DNA of 64,000 nucleotides from Massilibacillus massiliensis. GTDB taxonomy: Bacteria > Bacillota > Negativicutes > FLKF01. The translations under genes and the position numbers were made by a program. Below are positions 1 to 9,694 of this stretch, in pieces. Where the stretch lies: contig NZ_LT575483.1 of the NCBI RefSeq assembly GCF_900086705.1, positions 125,166 to 189,165 of the forward strand, given 5' to 3'. Numbering within the stretch: the stretch's first letter is position 1; each line of letters opens with the position of its first letter. The notes beneath the pieces are model-generated. The model saw only the letters and a list, made by a program, of their open reading frames with translations, was not told where the DNA came from and made no database searches.

Positions 1-2
1 TA

Positions 3-329
3 CAAGATAAACAATACCAAGAAAAAAGTCGTAGTTTTATGCAACAAGAAATTGACTTTTTTTATAAAAATTTGACTGCTATAAATACATTGAAAATATA
101 TAAACCTATGGTTAATTTTGTTTTGGTCAATTTAGAAAAAACCAATATAAAATCACACGAATTAAGAAAACAACTATTAAAAAGAGCTATTTTAATTCGT
201 GATTGTGCAAATTATCCCGGTTTATCTAATCAATATGTACGTTTTGCAATCAAACGGCATAATGAAAATATATTTTTTCTTGAAACGCTGAAAAAAATAT
301 TAATGGATGGTAGTGTAAAAAATGACTAA
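3..329 (+). CDS. cobD: Threonine-phosphate decarboxylase, C-terminal part (5' end outside window)
   Basis: The reading frame is open from the window edge, so only about the last 108 residues are present. They match the C-terminal domain of the PLP-dependent L-threonine-O-3-phosphate decarboxylase of cobalamin synthesis, notably the block RDCANYPGLSNQYVRFA, which resembles the family's RDCxNYxGLxxxYxRxA segment. The family makes (R)-1-amino-2-propanol phosphate, the linker of the nucleotide loop. The stop overlaps the start of cobC by 8 bases, so the two are translationally coupled, and their joint role supports both calls. The catalytic lysine lies outside the window and could not be checked. 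Confidence 0.8.
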   Translation, partial: QDKQYQEKSRSFMQQEIDFFYKNLTAINTLKIYKPMVNFVLVNLEKTNIKSHELRKQLLKRAILIRDCANYPGLSNQYVRFAIKRHNENIFFLETLKKILMDGSVKND

Positions 330-933
330 AGTTATTTTGGTAAGACATGGACAAACAGAATGGAATATTCAAGGTAAATATCAAGGTCACTCGGATATCG
401 AGTTATCTCCATTAGGACTTGAACAAGCAAAATTAGTGGGTAAACGATTAGCAAAAGAAAAAATTGATGCCGTTTACGCCAGCGATCTTAAGCGAGCTGT
501 AAAAACAGCCGAATACATTGCAAATGAACATACTTTAAAAGTAAATATTATTGAACAATTTAGAGAGATCTCATTTGGCGATTGGGAAGGGCTAGATTAT
601 AAAACAATTAATGAAAAATGGCCTGGCAAAGTCGAGCTTTTCTTTAAAAATGCAGAATTAAATGTAATTCCAAACGGTGAGACATTTCTGGAAGTTACAG
701 AGCGTTCTTGTCGCGTAATGAAAAATTTAACAGAAAAGCACGCTGATAAAACGATTGTGATTGTTTCACATGGTGGAACAATTCGAACATTAATTGCAAC
801 TGCATTGCAACTGCGATTAAAATATATTTGGAACCTACGTCAAGACAATACAGCAGTAAATATATTGAACTATTATGACACTCAGACAGTAGTTGAACTT
901 TTAAATGATACGCATCATTTAAATCAATGCTAG
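322..933 (+). CDS. cobC: Histidine phosphatase, probable alpha-ribazole-5'-phosphate phosphatase
   Basis: A 203-residue histidine (phosphoglycerate mutase-type) phosphatase. The phosphorylated-histidine motif VRHGQTEWN is at residues 7-15, a family acid/arginine block FREISFGDWEG near residues 80-90, and the second catalytic histidine in VSHGG near residue 150. Members dephosphorylate alpha-ribazole-5'-phosphate (or adenosylcobalamin-5'-phosphate) late in cobalamin assembly. The fold alone does not fix the substrate; the call rests on the overlap with the upstream cobD end. A terminator hairpin follows, so the cobalamin transcript ends here. Confidence 0.75.
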   Translation: MTKVILVRHGQTEWNIQGKYQGHSDIELSPLGLEQAKLVGKRLAKEKIDAVYASDLKRAVKTAEYIANEHTLKVNIIEQFREISFGDWEGLDYKTINEKWPGKVELFFKNAELNVIPNGETFLEVTERSCRVMKNLTEKHADKTIVIVSHGGTIRTLIATALQLRLKYIWNLRQDNTAVNILNYYDTQTVVELLNDTHHLNQC

Positions 934-950
934 CATTGCAAGCTTAAATA

Positions 951-990
951 AAAATCATTTATTCGATAAAAATAAATGATTTTTTATTTT
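951..990 (+). terminator. Rho-independent terminator after cobC
   Basis: An 11-bp stem (AAAATCATTTA with TAAATGATTTT), about 11-base loop, then a T-rich run. It lies between cobC and polC on the coding strand. Confidence 0.75.
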
Positions 991-1101
991 TATCGGATTT
1001 AAAAATATTTTTGCTTTCGCCAGCGCCTACTTATTAACTAAAATGATGAAGTGTGTTACAATATACCTTACAGCATTTTCGATAGAAAGAGGTTTAGTAA
1101 A

Positions 1102-4100
1102 ATGCATGACTATTGTATTGTTCCCAAAAATCAGGAGTATTTTTGGGATTTTATAAATAATTCTACATTGACCATGGAAGAAAGAAAACTGTTACATTCT
1201 TGTAAAATTAAACATGTAGAAATAAATACAAAGAACTCCTCTTGGGAAATCGTTTTAACTACAAAAGCACATCTTCCTTTACCTTTATTAAATAAAGTAG
1301 CCAAGCAACTAATGCATACCTGTAAAATTCATTCTGTTTTTTTTAATCAAACGGTTATAGATTTAGAAATGTATTTAGAATATAATTGGTCTAAATTAGT
1401 CGCTGAAGTTGCTAATAAAAATCCTACTGTTACACATTTATTATTAAATGCCAAACGGCATTTTGACGGAAATAAATTGACGTTAACTTTATTTGGAGAT
1501 CTAGCCGCAGAAATCATTTCAGCTCATTCGGTGGTTCTGATGATTAAGAAATTTATTCAGAGAAATTTCGACGATAATTGTGAAATAGACTGTCTAACAA
1601 ATGCAGATGAAGAAAATATGATTGAACATGAAGATGATATCATGACCCCTGAATACCTTGAAGCTTTAAATGAATCTACAAAATCTGTGGAAAAAAAATC
1701 GGTAGACACGCCTATACTTTTTGGTAAAATGATAAAAGATCAATCTCAGCCAATTCAAGATGTTCAAGACGAAGCTAGAAATGTTGTAATCGAAGGAAAA
1801 TTAATTGTTTTTGATACACGTGAACTTCGTACTGGCAGACAACTACTTACTTTTGATATTGCTGACTTATCTGATGGGATTAGTTGTAAAACGTTTTTTG
1901 ACGATAAGGATAAATTTAATAAAATTATAAATAGCCTTTCAAAAGGAATGCAAATTAAGATTAAAGGGACTGTTCAATTTGACAAATATGCAAATGAGCT
2001 CGTAATGTTTGTCGATAGCATGAATAGGGTTAAAATTGAGGGAAGAAACGATACGTCACCTATAAAACGAGTGGAACTTCACGCACATACGCATATGAGT
2101 AATATGGATGCCGTAGTATCAGTAAAAAATCTGATTAGTACGGCTGCTAAATGGGGACATCCAGCTATTGCAATTACCGATCATGGTGTAGTACAAGCAT
2201 TTCCTGAAGCGCATGAAGTTGCTAAAAAATCTGATATTAAAATTATTTATGGTATGGAAGGATATCTTATTGAATCAGACTTAAATCATGCTAACCATAT
2301 TATATTATTAGCAAAAAATCCGATTGGATTACGTAATTTATATAAAATTGTATCTATCTCACATTTAAAATTTTTACATAGAACACCTCGTGTTCCACGA
2401 AAAATAATTTCCGAATATCGAGAAGGATTAATCATTGGCTCGGCTTGTGAAGCTGGTGAACTCATCCAAGCAATTATCAATGGAGCAGATGATGAAACTC
2501 TATTGAATATCGCTAAATTTTATGATTATTTGGAGATTCAACCAATTGGCAATAATTCTTTTTTAGTTCGTGAAGGTAAAATAAAGGATGATGAAGGATT
2601 AAGACAAATCAATTTAAAAGTAAGTGAATTAGCAGAGAAATTAAATTTACCACTTGTAGCGACTTGCGATGTGCATTTTTTAAATCCTGAAGATGAAATC
2701 TACCGTAGGATATTAATGGCTGGAAAAGGGTTTAAAGATGCAGACAATCAACCGCCATTATATCTTAGAACCACAGAAGAAATGCTAGAAGAGTTTAGTT
2801 ATTTGGGTAAAGAAAAAGCGATTGAAGCCGTTATTGAAAATCCTAGGAAAATCGCTGAAATGGTTGAACGATTCAAACCAATTCCTGATGATTTATATTC
2901 ACCTCAGATTCCTGGTGCCGAAGAACAAATTACATCTATGTCTTATGAAAAAGCAAAGTTATTATATGGTGATCCTTTACCTGAAATCGTTTTAAATCGT
3001 TTAAAGATGGAATTAAACTCCATCATCGGAAATGGTTTTGCGGTATTATATTTAATTGCGCATAAATTAGTAAAAAAATCTTTAGATGATGGTTATTTGG
3101 TAGGTTCAAGGGGATCTGTAGGTTCATCTTTCGTGGCTACGATGACCGACATTACCGAAGTGAATCCATTACCTCCACACTGGCGTTGTCCAAACTGCAA
3201 ATATAGTGAATTTATAACGGATGGAAGTTACGGCGGGGGATTTGATTTGCCAAATAAAACGTGCCCAACTTGTAATACACAATTAATTAAAGATGGGCAT
3301 GATATTCCTTTCGCTGTATTTATGGGATTTAACGGAGATAAAGTTCCTGATATCGACTTAAACTTTTCTGGTGATTATCAGCCTGTAGCACATAAATATA
3401 CCGAAGAATTGTTTGGAAAAGACAACGTCTTCCGTGCCGGAACTATTGCAACCATCGCAGACAAAACAGCCTATGGATATGTGAAGAATTACTATGCTGA
3501 TAAAGGAATTACGGCTAGGAATGCTCATATCAATGGATTAGTAGATGGCTGTACTGGAGTAAAACGTACAACAGGTCAGCATCCCGGAGGAATTATGGTT
3601 ATTCCTCGGAATATGGATGTACATCACTTCACGCCAATTCAACATCCTGCGGACGATAAAAACACGACTACCATTACAACGCATTTCGATTACCATTCAA
3701 TCAGCAGTCGATTGGTTAAATTGGATATACTCGGACACGACGATCCGACAGTAATAAAAATGTTAGAAGATTTGACAAAAATAGATCCAAAAACGATTCC
3801 ATTTGATGATCAAGAAACAATGAGTTTATTCTCTTCTACAAAAGCTTTAAGCGTAACTCCAGGAGATTTAGGAAGCAAAACTGGAACATACGGAATTCCA
3901 GAATTCGGTACAAAATTCGTTCGACAAATGCTCGATGACACACAACCAAAAACGTTTAGTGAGTTGGTTCGAATTAGTGGTTTTTCCCATGGAACTGATG
4001 TATGGTTAAATAATGCGCAAGATCTGATCAAAGATGGAACTGCAAAACTTTCAGAAGCGATTTCGGCTCGTGATGATATCATGCTATATTTAATTCAAAA

Positions 4101-4770
4101 AGGTGTTGAACCGTTACTTTCATTTAAAACAATGGAAGGTGTACGGAAAGGAAAGGGCATCAAGCCCGATGTTGTAGAAAAACTTCGCAAAGAATCTGTT
4201 CCTGAATGGTATATTGACTCTTGTCAAAAAATTAAGTATATGTTTCCAAAAGCACATGCTGTTGCTTATGTCATGATGGCTTATCGAATTGCTTATTGTA
4301 AAGTACACTACCCACTTGCATTTTACGCTGCTTACTTCACAGTAAGAGCAACCGAATTTGATGCTGAAATCATCTCTAAGGGAAAAGAGCTAATCAAAAA
4401 AACCTTAGTTGAATTTGACCAAAAGGGAAACACCTTGTCTGTAAAAGAAAAAGGATTGCAGACAGTTTTAGAAATTGCTCTAGAAATGTATTTACGAGGC
4501 TATCAACTAGAAAAAGTTGATCTTTATCGCTCTGCCGCAGAGAAATTTATAATATTAGAAAAATCATTATTACCCCCGTTGGCTTCTTTACAAGGTGTAG
4601 GCACTACGGCTGCTAAAAATATAGTAATTGCAAGAAAGCTCAAAGAATTTTCTTCTGTTGAAGATTTAAAAGTACGTTCCGGAATATCTAAAACAGTGAT
4701 TGAAATTTTGAAAGAGCATGGGTGTTTAAATGGAATGTCCGACACTGATCAAACTGAACTTTTTGCTTAA
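1102..4770 (+). CDS. polC: DNA polymerase III alpha subunit, PolC type, lacking the exonuclease insert
   Basis: The replicative polymerase of low-GC Firmicutes. The start at 1102 is preceded by AGAGG with normal spacing; an upstream in-frame ATG at 1051 has no such site. At 1222 residues it is shorter than usual PolC (about 1400-1450). Order: N-terminal domain, OB fold (about 230-325), PHP domain beginning HAHTHMSNMDA, polymerase core with the palm Cys4 zinc module (CPNC...CPTC), catalytic aspartates in PDIDLNFSGD and a third in LDILGHDDPT, then a C-terminal helix-hairpin-helix region. In canonical PolC an ExoI-III proofreading domain sits inside PHP after YGMEGYL. Here that block runs straight into HIILLAKNPIGLRNLYK, and no DxE exonuclease motif is present. 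Proofreading must come from another protein or be absent. Confidence 0.95.
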   Translation: MHDYCIVPKNQEYFWDFINNSTLTMEERKLLHSCKIKHVEINTKNSSWEIVLTTKAHLPLPLLNKVAKQLMHTCKIHSVFFNQTVIDLEMYLEYNWSKLVAEVANKNPTVTHLLLNAKRHFDGNKLTLTLFGDLAAEIISAHSVVLMIKKFIQRNFDDNCEIDCLTNADEENMIEHEDDIMTPEYLEALNESTKSVEKKSVDTPILFGKMIKDQSQPIQDVQDEARNVVIEGKLIVFDTRELRTGRQLLTFDIADLSDGISCKTFFDDKDKFNKIINSLSKGMQIKIKGTVQFDKYANELVMFVDSMNRVKIEGRNDTSPIKRVELHAHTHMSNMDAVVSVKNLISTAAKWGHPAIAITDHGVVQAFPEAHEVAKKSDIKIIYGMEGYLIESDLNHANHIILLAKNPIGLRNLYKIVSISHLKFLHRTPRVPRKIISEYREGLIIGSACEAGELIQAIINGADDETLLNIAKFYDYLEIQPIGNNSFLVREGKIKDDEGLRQINLKVSELAEKLNLPLVATCDVHFLNPEDEIYRRILMAGKGFKDADNQPPLYLRTTEEMLEEFSYLGKEKAIEAVIENPRKIAEMVERFKPIPDDLYSPQIPGAEEQITSMSYEKAKLLYGDPLPEIVLNRLKMELNSIIGNGFAVLYLIAHKLVKKSLDDGYLVGSRGSVGSSFVATMTDITEVNPLPPHWRCPNCKYSEFITDGSYGGGFDLPNKTCPTCNTQLIKDGHDIPFAVFMGFNGDKVPDIDLNFSGDYQPVAHKYTEELFGKDNVFRAGTIATIADKTAYGYVKNYYADKGITARNAHINGLVDGCTGVKRTTGQHPGGIMVIPRNMDVHHFTPIQHPADDKNTTTITTHFDYHSISSRLVKLDILGHDDPTVIKMLEDLTKIDPKTIPFDDQETMSLFSSTKALSVTPGDLGSKTGTYGIPEFGTKFVRQMLDDTQPKTFSELVRISGFSHGTDVWLNNAQDLIKDGTAKLSEAISARDDIMLYLIQKGVEPLLSFKTMEGVRKGKGIKPDVVEKLRKESVPEWYIDSCQKIKYMFPKAHAVAYVMMAYRIAYCKVHYPLAFYAAYFTVRATEFDAEIISKGKELIKKTLVEFDQKGNTLSVKEKGLQTVLEIALEMYLRGYQLEKVDLYRSAAEKFIILEKSLLPPLASLQGVGTTAAKNIVIARKLKEFSSVEDLKVRSGISKTVIEILKEHGCLNGMSDTDQTELFA

Positions 4771-4828
4771 AGGTTGTCAATACTAAATTGTAGTGTTATA
4801 ATTAAGGTATTGCAAATTATTGATGTTT

Positions 4829-4858
4829 AAAAAGAGTGGGTGAAAACCCACTCTTTAA
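4829..4858 (+). promoter_or_regulatory. Hairpin between polC and rimP (leader element or terminator)
   Basis: A perfect 10-bp stem AAAGAGTGGG / CCCACTCTTT with a 6-base loop lies 72 bases before rimP. It could end the polC transcript, but no good T-run follows. A similar GAGTGGG...CCCACTC hairpin before rimP operons is, from memory, common in Firmicutes, which would make it a leader element. The sequence does not decide between these. Confidence 0.55.
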
Positions 4859-4928
4859 TCTTATATTTTCAAAGTATAAGGATACATATTATTTGAGAAA
4901 ATATTATATATAAATTGGAGGTGTTTTT

Positions 4929-5372
4929 ATGGCTGGTCGTATTGAGAGTTTAGTTGAAGATCTCGTAACTGAAATTTTACAAAATAGTGAAGTTGAGTTA
5001 GTAGATGTAGAATATGTAAAAGAACGTGAATGGTATTTAAGAGTTTATATTGATAAAGCAGACGGAATTGAAATTGAAGATTGTCAATGGTTAAGCGAAA
5101 AATTAGAAGAGAAGCTTGACGAACTCGACCCAATAAAAGATAACTATTATTTAGAAGTTTCATCACCAGGAATAGATCGTGTACTAAAAAAAGACAGCGA
5201 TTTAAAACGGTATTTAGGCTCTACTGTTGAGATCACTACATATGTGCCAATTGATAATACAAAATCTATTATTGGAAAATTAGTTGATTTCAGTAATACT
5301 AAAATTGACTTGGAAAATAAAAGTATATCCCGCGAAGATATCGCTAAAATTAGATTACATGTTGAGTTTTAA
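4929..5372 (+). CDS. rimP: Ribosome maturation factor RimP
   Basis: A 147-residue protein of normal family length. It has the conserved segments VELVDVEYVKE, LRVYIDK and DNYYLEVSSPGIDRVL, the last being the RimP signature (EVSSPGxxRPL in most members). RimP assists assembly of the 30S subunit head. A good ribosome site (GGAGGTG) precedes the ATG. It is the first gene of the run rimP-nusA-ylxR-ylxQ-infB-rbfA, the standard Firmicutes order, which supports the assignment. Confidence 0.95.
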   Translation: MAGRIESLVEDLVTEILQNSEVELVDVEYVKEREWYLRVYIDKADGIEIEDCQWLSEKLEEKLDELDPIKDNYYLEVSSPGIDRVLKKDSDLKRYLGSTVEITTYVPIDNTKSIIGKLVDFSNTKIDLENKSISREDIAKIRLHVEF

Positions 5373-5399
5373 AATTAAAATTGAATAAGGGGGATTTAA

Positions 5400-6461
5400 A
5401 TGAACGCAGAGTTCATGCAAGCATTTGAACAATTAGGGAAAGAAAAGGGAATTGCACCTGAAATATTATTTGATGCAATTGAAGCTGCTTTAATTTCTGC
5501 ATACAAAAGAAATTTTAGCTCAGCTCAAAATGTACGAGTTTCATTAGATAGAGTAACAGGTGACATTCATGTGTATGCTAGAAAAAACATTGTAGATGTT
5601 GTAGAAAATTCCATAGTTGAAATTGATTTAGCAGAAGCAAAGAAAATTAACTATAATTATGAAATAGACGATGTCATTGAAATTGAAGTTACCCCAAAAA
5701 ATTTTGGACGAATTGCAGCACAAACGGCTAAACAAGTAGTCGTACAACGAATTCGTGAAGCAGAGCGCGGTATTATTTACGAAGAATTCTCTAATCGAGA
5801 AAGTGATATTTTGACTGGTATTGTACAGCGGATAGAGCAAAAAAATGTTTTCATTGATTTAGGAAAAGCAGAGGCTATATTAGCGCCCTCCGAACAAATT
5901 CCTTTTGAGCAGTATAAGCATGGCGATAGAGTTAAAAGCTATATAATCGAAGTCAAGAAAACTACTAAAGGACCACAAATTTTGGTATCTCGTACACATC
6001 CCGGACTATTAAAACGTTTATTTGAACTAGAGGTTCCCGAAATTCATGATGGCGTTGTAGAAATAAAGTCTGTAGCGCGCGAGCCTGGTATGCGTTCTAA
6101 AATTGCAGTGTTTTCTAAAGACGAAGATGTTGATCCAGTTGGTTCTTGTGTTGGACACAAAGGAATGCGTGTCCAAACGATTGTAGACGAATTAAAGGGC
6201 GAAAAAATCGATATTGTAAAATGGAATGCAGATCCAATAAAATATATTGCAAATTCTTTAAGCCCGGCAAAAGTTGTGTCTGTAGAAGTAAATGAAATTG
6301 AAAAAATATCGAAAGTAATTGTTCCTGATTATCAATTATCTTTAGCGATTGGAAAAGAAGGCCAAAATGCTCGTTTAGCCGCTAAATTAACTGGATGGAA
6401 AATTGATATCAAAAGTGAGTCTCAAGCCATGCAAGAAAACTCTTTAATATCGGAGGATTAG
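5400..6461 (+). CDS. nusA: Transcription termination/antitermination factor NusA
   Basis: A 353-residue NusA with the compact layout of Gram-positive members: N-terminal RNA polymerase-binding domain (about 1-125), S1 domain (about 135-200, with SDILTGIVQRIEQKNVFIDLG), then two KH domains including GSCVGHKGMRVQTI and the late AIGKEGQNARLAAKLTGW. It lacks the C-terminal acidic repeats of enterobacterial NusA, as expected here. NusA modulates pausing, termination and rRNA antitermination. GGGGG precedes the start, 27 bases after rimP. Confidence 0.95.
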   Translation: MNAEFMQAFEQLGKEKGIAPEILFDAIEAALISAYKRNFSSAQNVRVSLDRVTGDIHVYARKNIVDVVENSIVEIDLAEAKKINYNYEIDDVIEIEVTPKNFGRIAAQTAKQVVVQRIREAERGIIYEEFSNRESDILTGIVQRIEQKNVFIDLGKAEAILAPSEQIPFEQYKHGDRVKSYIIEVKKTTKGPQILVSRTHPGLLKRLFELEVPEIHDGVVEIKSVAREPGMRSKIAVFSKDEDVDPVGSCVGHKGMRVQTIVDELKGEKIDIVKWNADPIKYIANSLSPAKVVSVEVNEIEKISKVIVPDYQLSLAIGKEGQNARLAAKLTGWKIDIKSESQAMQENSLISED

Positions 6462-6463
6462 AT

Positions 6464-6736
6464 ATGGCAACGCAGAAAAAAATTCCTCAACGCATGTGTG
6501 TAGGTTGTAAAGAAATGCGTAATAAAAGAGATTTAGTTCGAGTTGTTCGAACACCTGAAGGTGAATTTTTAATAGATCATACTGGTAAGAAGTCTGGTCG
6601 TGGAGCGTATGTTTGTCGCAACACAGAATGTTTTGCCAAGGCATTTAAAGAAAAGCAATTTGAAAAATCATTTAAAAGTGTGCTGAATTCGAAAATTTAC
6701 GATGAATTACGTGCACAGGTATTTTCCGATGAATGA
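6464..6736 (+). CDS. rnpM: YlxR/RnpM-family RNA-binding protein
   Basis: A 90-residue basic protein of the YlxR (DUF448) family. The signature RMCVGCKEMRNKRDLVRVVRTPEG and the later SGRGAYVC motif are both present. Family members bind RNA, and a YlxR protein has been reported to modulate RNase P activity (hence RnpM). It starts 2 bases after the nusA stop and overlaps ylxQ by 8 bases, so it sits within a tightly coupled block. Confidence 0.9.
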   Translation: MATQKKIPQRMCVGCKEMRNKRDLVRVVRTPEGEFLIDHTGKKSGRGAYVCRNTECFAKAFKEKQFEKSFKSVLNSKIYDELRAQVFSDE

Positions 6737-7055
6737 AATTATAGAGAAGAAGATCTTTAACTTACTTGGTTTAGCTCAACGCGCTGGAAAAATAATTTCG
6801 GGAGAGTTACCAGTAGAAAAAGCAATCCGTTCTCGAAAAATTAAACTTATCATCATTGCAGAGGATGCATCACCTGGAACGAAAAAGAAGTTTTGTGATA
6901 TGGCACAATTTTATCATATTAAGATTTGCTATCTGTTAACAAAACAAAGTCTAGGCTACTGTATCGGTAAGGACTATCGTGCTATTGTAGCACTGAATGA
7001 CGCTGGTTTTATTAACCAATTAATAAATTTAACTAATCAAAATGATAAACAATAA
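6729..7055 (+). CDS. ylxQ: L7Ae/L30e-family ribosomal-type protein (YlxQ)
   Basis: A 108-residue protein with the L7Ae/L30e/S12e fold: [15 protein letters not shown] near the N terminus, [17 protein letters not shown] in the middle and a C-terminal [15 protein letters not shown] segment. Relatives bind kink-turn RNA. The start at 6729 is chosen because AGG lies 9 bases upstream and it overlaps the ylxR stop in the usual coupled manner; a further upstream in-frame ATG lies inside ylxR. The specific RNA partner cannot be told from sequence. Confidence 0.9.
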   Translation: MNEIIEKKIFNLLGLAQRAGKIISGELPVEKAIRSRKIKLIIIAEDASPGTKKKFCDMAQFYHIKICYLLTKQSLGYCIGKDYRAIVALNDAGFINQLINLTNQNDKQ

Positions 7056-7069
7056 ACGGGGGTGGATCA

Positions 7070-9319
7070 ATGTCCAAATATAGAATATATGAGTTAGCAA
7101 AAGAATTTGATACCACAAGTAAAGTTATATTAGATATTTTAGTACGTAATAATGTTACTATAGCTAAAAATCATATGAGTAGTGTTGGTGATGCAGAAAA
7201 AGATTTAATTAAGAAAACCTTTTCGGTGAAGAAACCGACGCCAACGCCTACCGCAACCAATAATAATCACCATGCATCCAAACATGAAGGAAACAAACCA
7301 AATTCAGATAATGTTCCTAATAAAAAACAGGAAGTTGGCAATAATTCAACAATACAAAAACGTCCAACAACCTTCAAACCTAGTTCAAATACGCCACAGA
7401 ATAAACCTAATAACACGGTTATAAAAGGTAATAAACCACAGCAAAATCAAAATAACCGTAATAATAAAAATACTCCATTTGGTCAAAATAAACCTAACCA
7501 AAGAAATAAAAATCAGAAAAATAGACATCATCAAAATCAAGTTAAAGGTGTTAAACCTGAAATAGAAAAACCTAAAGTTATTAAATTAGGTGGTCCTATT
7601 ACTGTCAAAGAACTTTCACTTAAGATGAAACGTGAAGTTAGCGATATCATAAAAAAATTAATGATGCTAGGCATTATGGCTACAATTAATCAAGAAATTG
7701 ATCTTGATACAGCAACTTTGATTGCTAGCGAATTTGATGTAACTGTGGAAGAATTACCACCTGAAGAAGATCCTACCGAAATTCCAGAAATTATTGATGA
7801 TCCTTCCACATTAATAGCTCGTCCACCGGTTGTAACGGTAATGGGACATGTCGACCACGGTAAAACATCTTTACTAGATGTTATTCGTAAAACGCAAGTA
7901 ACAGCAAAAGAAGCCGGCGGTATAACTCAGCATATTGGTGCTTATCAAGTAATATGTCAAAATAAAAAAATTGTATTTCTTGATACTCCAGGGCATGAAG
8001 CATTTACAGCAATGCGAGCACGTGGCGCACAAGTTACTGATATTGCTATTTTAGTTGTTGCTGCTGACGACGGAGTTATGCCGCAGACGATTGAAGCAAT
8101 TAATCATGCAAAATCAGCAAATGTACCTATCATTGTTGCCATAAATAAAATGGACCGTCCTGGAGCAAATCCAGATCACGTGAAACAGCAATTGGGAGAA
8201 CATGGATTGATTCCGGAAGATTGGGGCGGTGACACAATTATGGTTCCAGTCTCAGCACGTCAAAGAACTGGAATTAACGAATTACTGGAAATGATACTAT
8301 TAGTTGCCGAAATGCAAGAATTAAAAGCAAACCCAAACCGAGCTGCACAAGGGATTATCATTGAAGCGCAATTAGATAAAGGACGCGGTCCAGTTGCTAC
8401 TGTACTGGTTCAAACAGGTACACTTCGTGTCGGTGATTCAATTATTGCAGGTACTGCCTACGGTAAAGTACGAGCAATGGTAAATGATCGTGGTGAAAAA
8501 CTTAAAAAAACAGGTCCAAGTACGCCTGTAGAAGTACTTGGGTTAGCCGATGTCCCAGAAGCTGGTGATATTTTAGCTGCACTTGATGAAAAAATGGCTC
8601 GTTCTATAGCTGAAAAGCGCATTGCCAAAAAACGTAGTGATGACTTAATGCAATCACAAAAAGTATCTTTGGATGATTTATTTCAACAAATTCAAGATGG
8701 TAATATAAAAGATTTAAATATCCTTATTAAAGCCGATGTACAAGGATCTGTTGAAGCATTAAAAAGCTCTTTATTAGCTTTGAATACAAATAAAGAAGTT
8801 CGAGTCAGTATCATACATTCTGGTGTGGGTGCTGTAAATGAATCTGATGTAATGCTAGCTACGGCTGCAAATGCCTTAATTCTTGCATTTAATGTGCGCC
8901 CTGATGCCAATGCACGGAAATTAGCGGATACAGAAAATATTGATATTAGAACTTATCGTGTTATCTATGAAGCAATTAATGATGTTGAAGCAGCTATGAC
9001 AGGGATGCTTGCACCAAAATATAAAGAAGTAATACAAGGTAAAGTCGAAATAAGACAGGTTATGAGTTTCTCGAAAGCGTTAGTTGCAGGCTCATACGTC
9101 CTAGAAGGAAAAGTTACAAACAGTTCTAGTATTAGAATTATTCGTGATGGAATTGTAGTGCACGAAGGTGTTATCGAATCTTTAAGAAGATTTAAAGATG
9201 ATGTGAAAGAAGTGGCTGCTGGGTATGAATGCGGCATTACGATTGATAAATATCGTGATATTAAAGAAGGCGATATTATCGAAGTTTACACTATGGAACA
9301 AATTAAATTGAGCAATTAA
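7070..9319 (+). CDS. infB: Translation initiation factor IF-2
   Basis: A 749-residue GTPase that places fMet-tRNA in the ribosomal P site. Order: an N-terminal IF2_N domain (about 1-50), a low-complexity Asn/Lys/Pro/Gln linker (about 55-165), a second IF2_N domain, the G domain with [12 protein letters not shown] (G1), DTPGHEAF (G3) and NKMD (G4), then domains II-IV including the tRNA-binding C terminus. A strong GGGGGTGG ribosome site precedes it. Length and order are normal for the family. Confidence 0.97.
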   Translation: MSKYRIYELAKEFDTTSKVILDILVRNNVTIAKNHMSSVGDAEKDLIKKTFSVKKPTPTPTATNNNHHASKHEGNKPNSDNVPNKKQEVGNNSTIQKRPTTFKPSSNTPQNKPNNTVIKGNKPQQNQNNRNNKNTPFGQNKPNQRNKNQKNRHHQNQVKGVKPEIEKPKVIKLGGPITVKELSLKMKREVSDIIKKLMMLGIMATINQEIDLDTATLIASEFDVTVEELPPEEDPTEIPEIIDDPSTLIARPPVVTVMGHVDHGKTSLLDVIRKTQVTAKEAGGITQHIGAYQVICQNKKIVFLDTPGHEAFTAMRARGAQVTDIAILVVAADDGVMPQTIEAINHAKSANVPIIVAINKMDRPGANPDHVKQQLGEHGLIPEDWGGDTIMVPVSARQRTGINELLEMILLVAEMQELKANPNRAAQGIIIEAQLDKGRGPVATVLVQTGTLRVGDSIIAGTAYGKVRAMVNDRGEKLKKTGPSTPVEVLGLADVPEAGDILAALDEKMARSIAEKRIAKKRSDDLMQSQKVSLDDLFQQIQDGNIKDLNILIKADVQGSVEALKSSLLALNTNKEVRVSIIHSGVGAVNESDVMLATAANALILAFNVRPDANARKLADTENIDIRTYRVIYEAINDVEAAMTGMLAPKYKEVIQGKVEIRQVMSFSKALVAGSYVLEGKVTNSSSIRIIRDGIVVHEGVIESLRRFKDDVKEVAAGYECGITIDKYRDIKEGDIIEVYTMEQIKLSN

Positions 9320-9336
9320 AGAACGGGGGAAATATC

Positions 9337-9690
9337 ATGGGGCAACTCCGTATTGAAAAAGTTCAAGAACTTATTAAACAAGAAGTGAGTCAAATTATAT
9401 TACAGGAACTAAAAGATCCTCGCATTGGATTTGTCACAGTGACACAAGTTGATGTAACTGGTGATCTACGCAGTGCTAAAATTTACGTCAGTTTAATGGG
9501 TAGTCAAGAACAAATTAAAGAATGTTGGGATGGATTGCAAAAATCTTTAGGTTACATTCGTCGTGAAATAGGAAAACGCATCCGTCTTAGATGTACACCT
9601 GAATTGTCATTTCAACTAGATAAATCTTTAGATTACAGTGTGCACATTCAAGAGTTATTAACAAAAGTTAAAGAGGATGAGGCTAAATAA
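9337..9690 (+). CDS. rbfA: Ribosome-binding factor A
   Basis: A 117-residue RbfA, a KH-type factor that binds the 30S subunit during late maturation of the 16S 5' region. Diagnostic stretches are EKVQELIKQEVSQII at the start, LKDPRIGFVTVTQVDVTGDLRSAKIYVS, and a C-terminal RCTPELSFQLDKSLDYSVHI. It follows infB by 17 bases with GGGGG before the ATG. Its stop lies 4 bases before the preferred nrnA start. Confidence 0.95.
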   Translation: MGQLRIEKVQELIKQEVSQIILQELKDPRIGFVTVTQVDVTGDLRSAKIYVSLMGSQEQIKECWDGLQKSLGYIRREIGKRIRLRCTPELSFQLDKSLDYSVHIQELLTKVKEDEAK

Positions 9691-9694
9691 TGTT

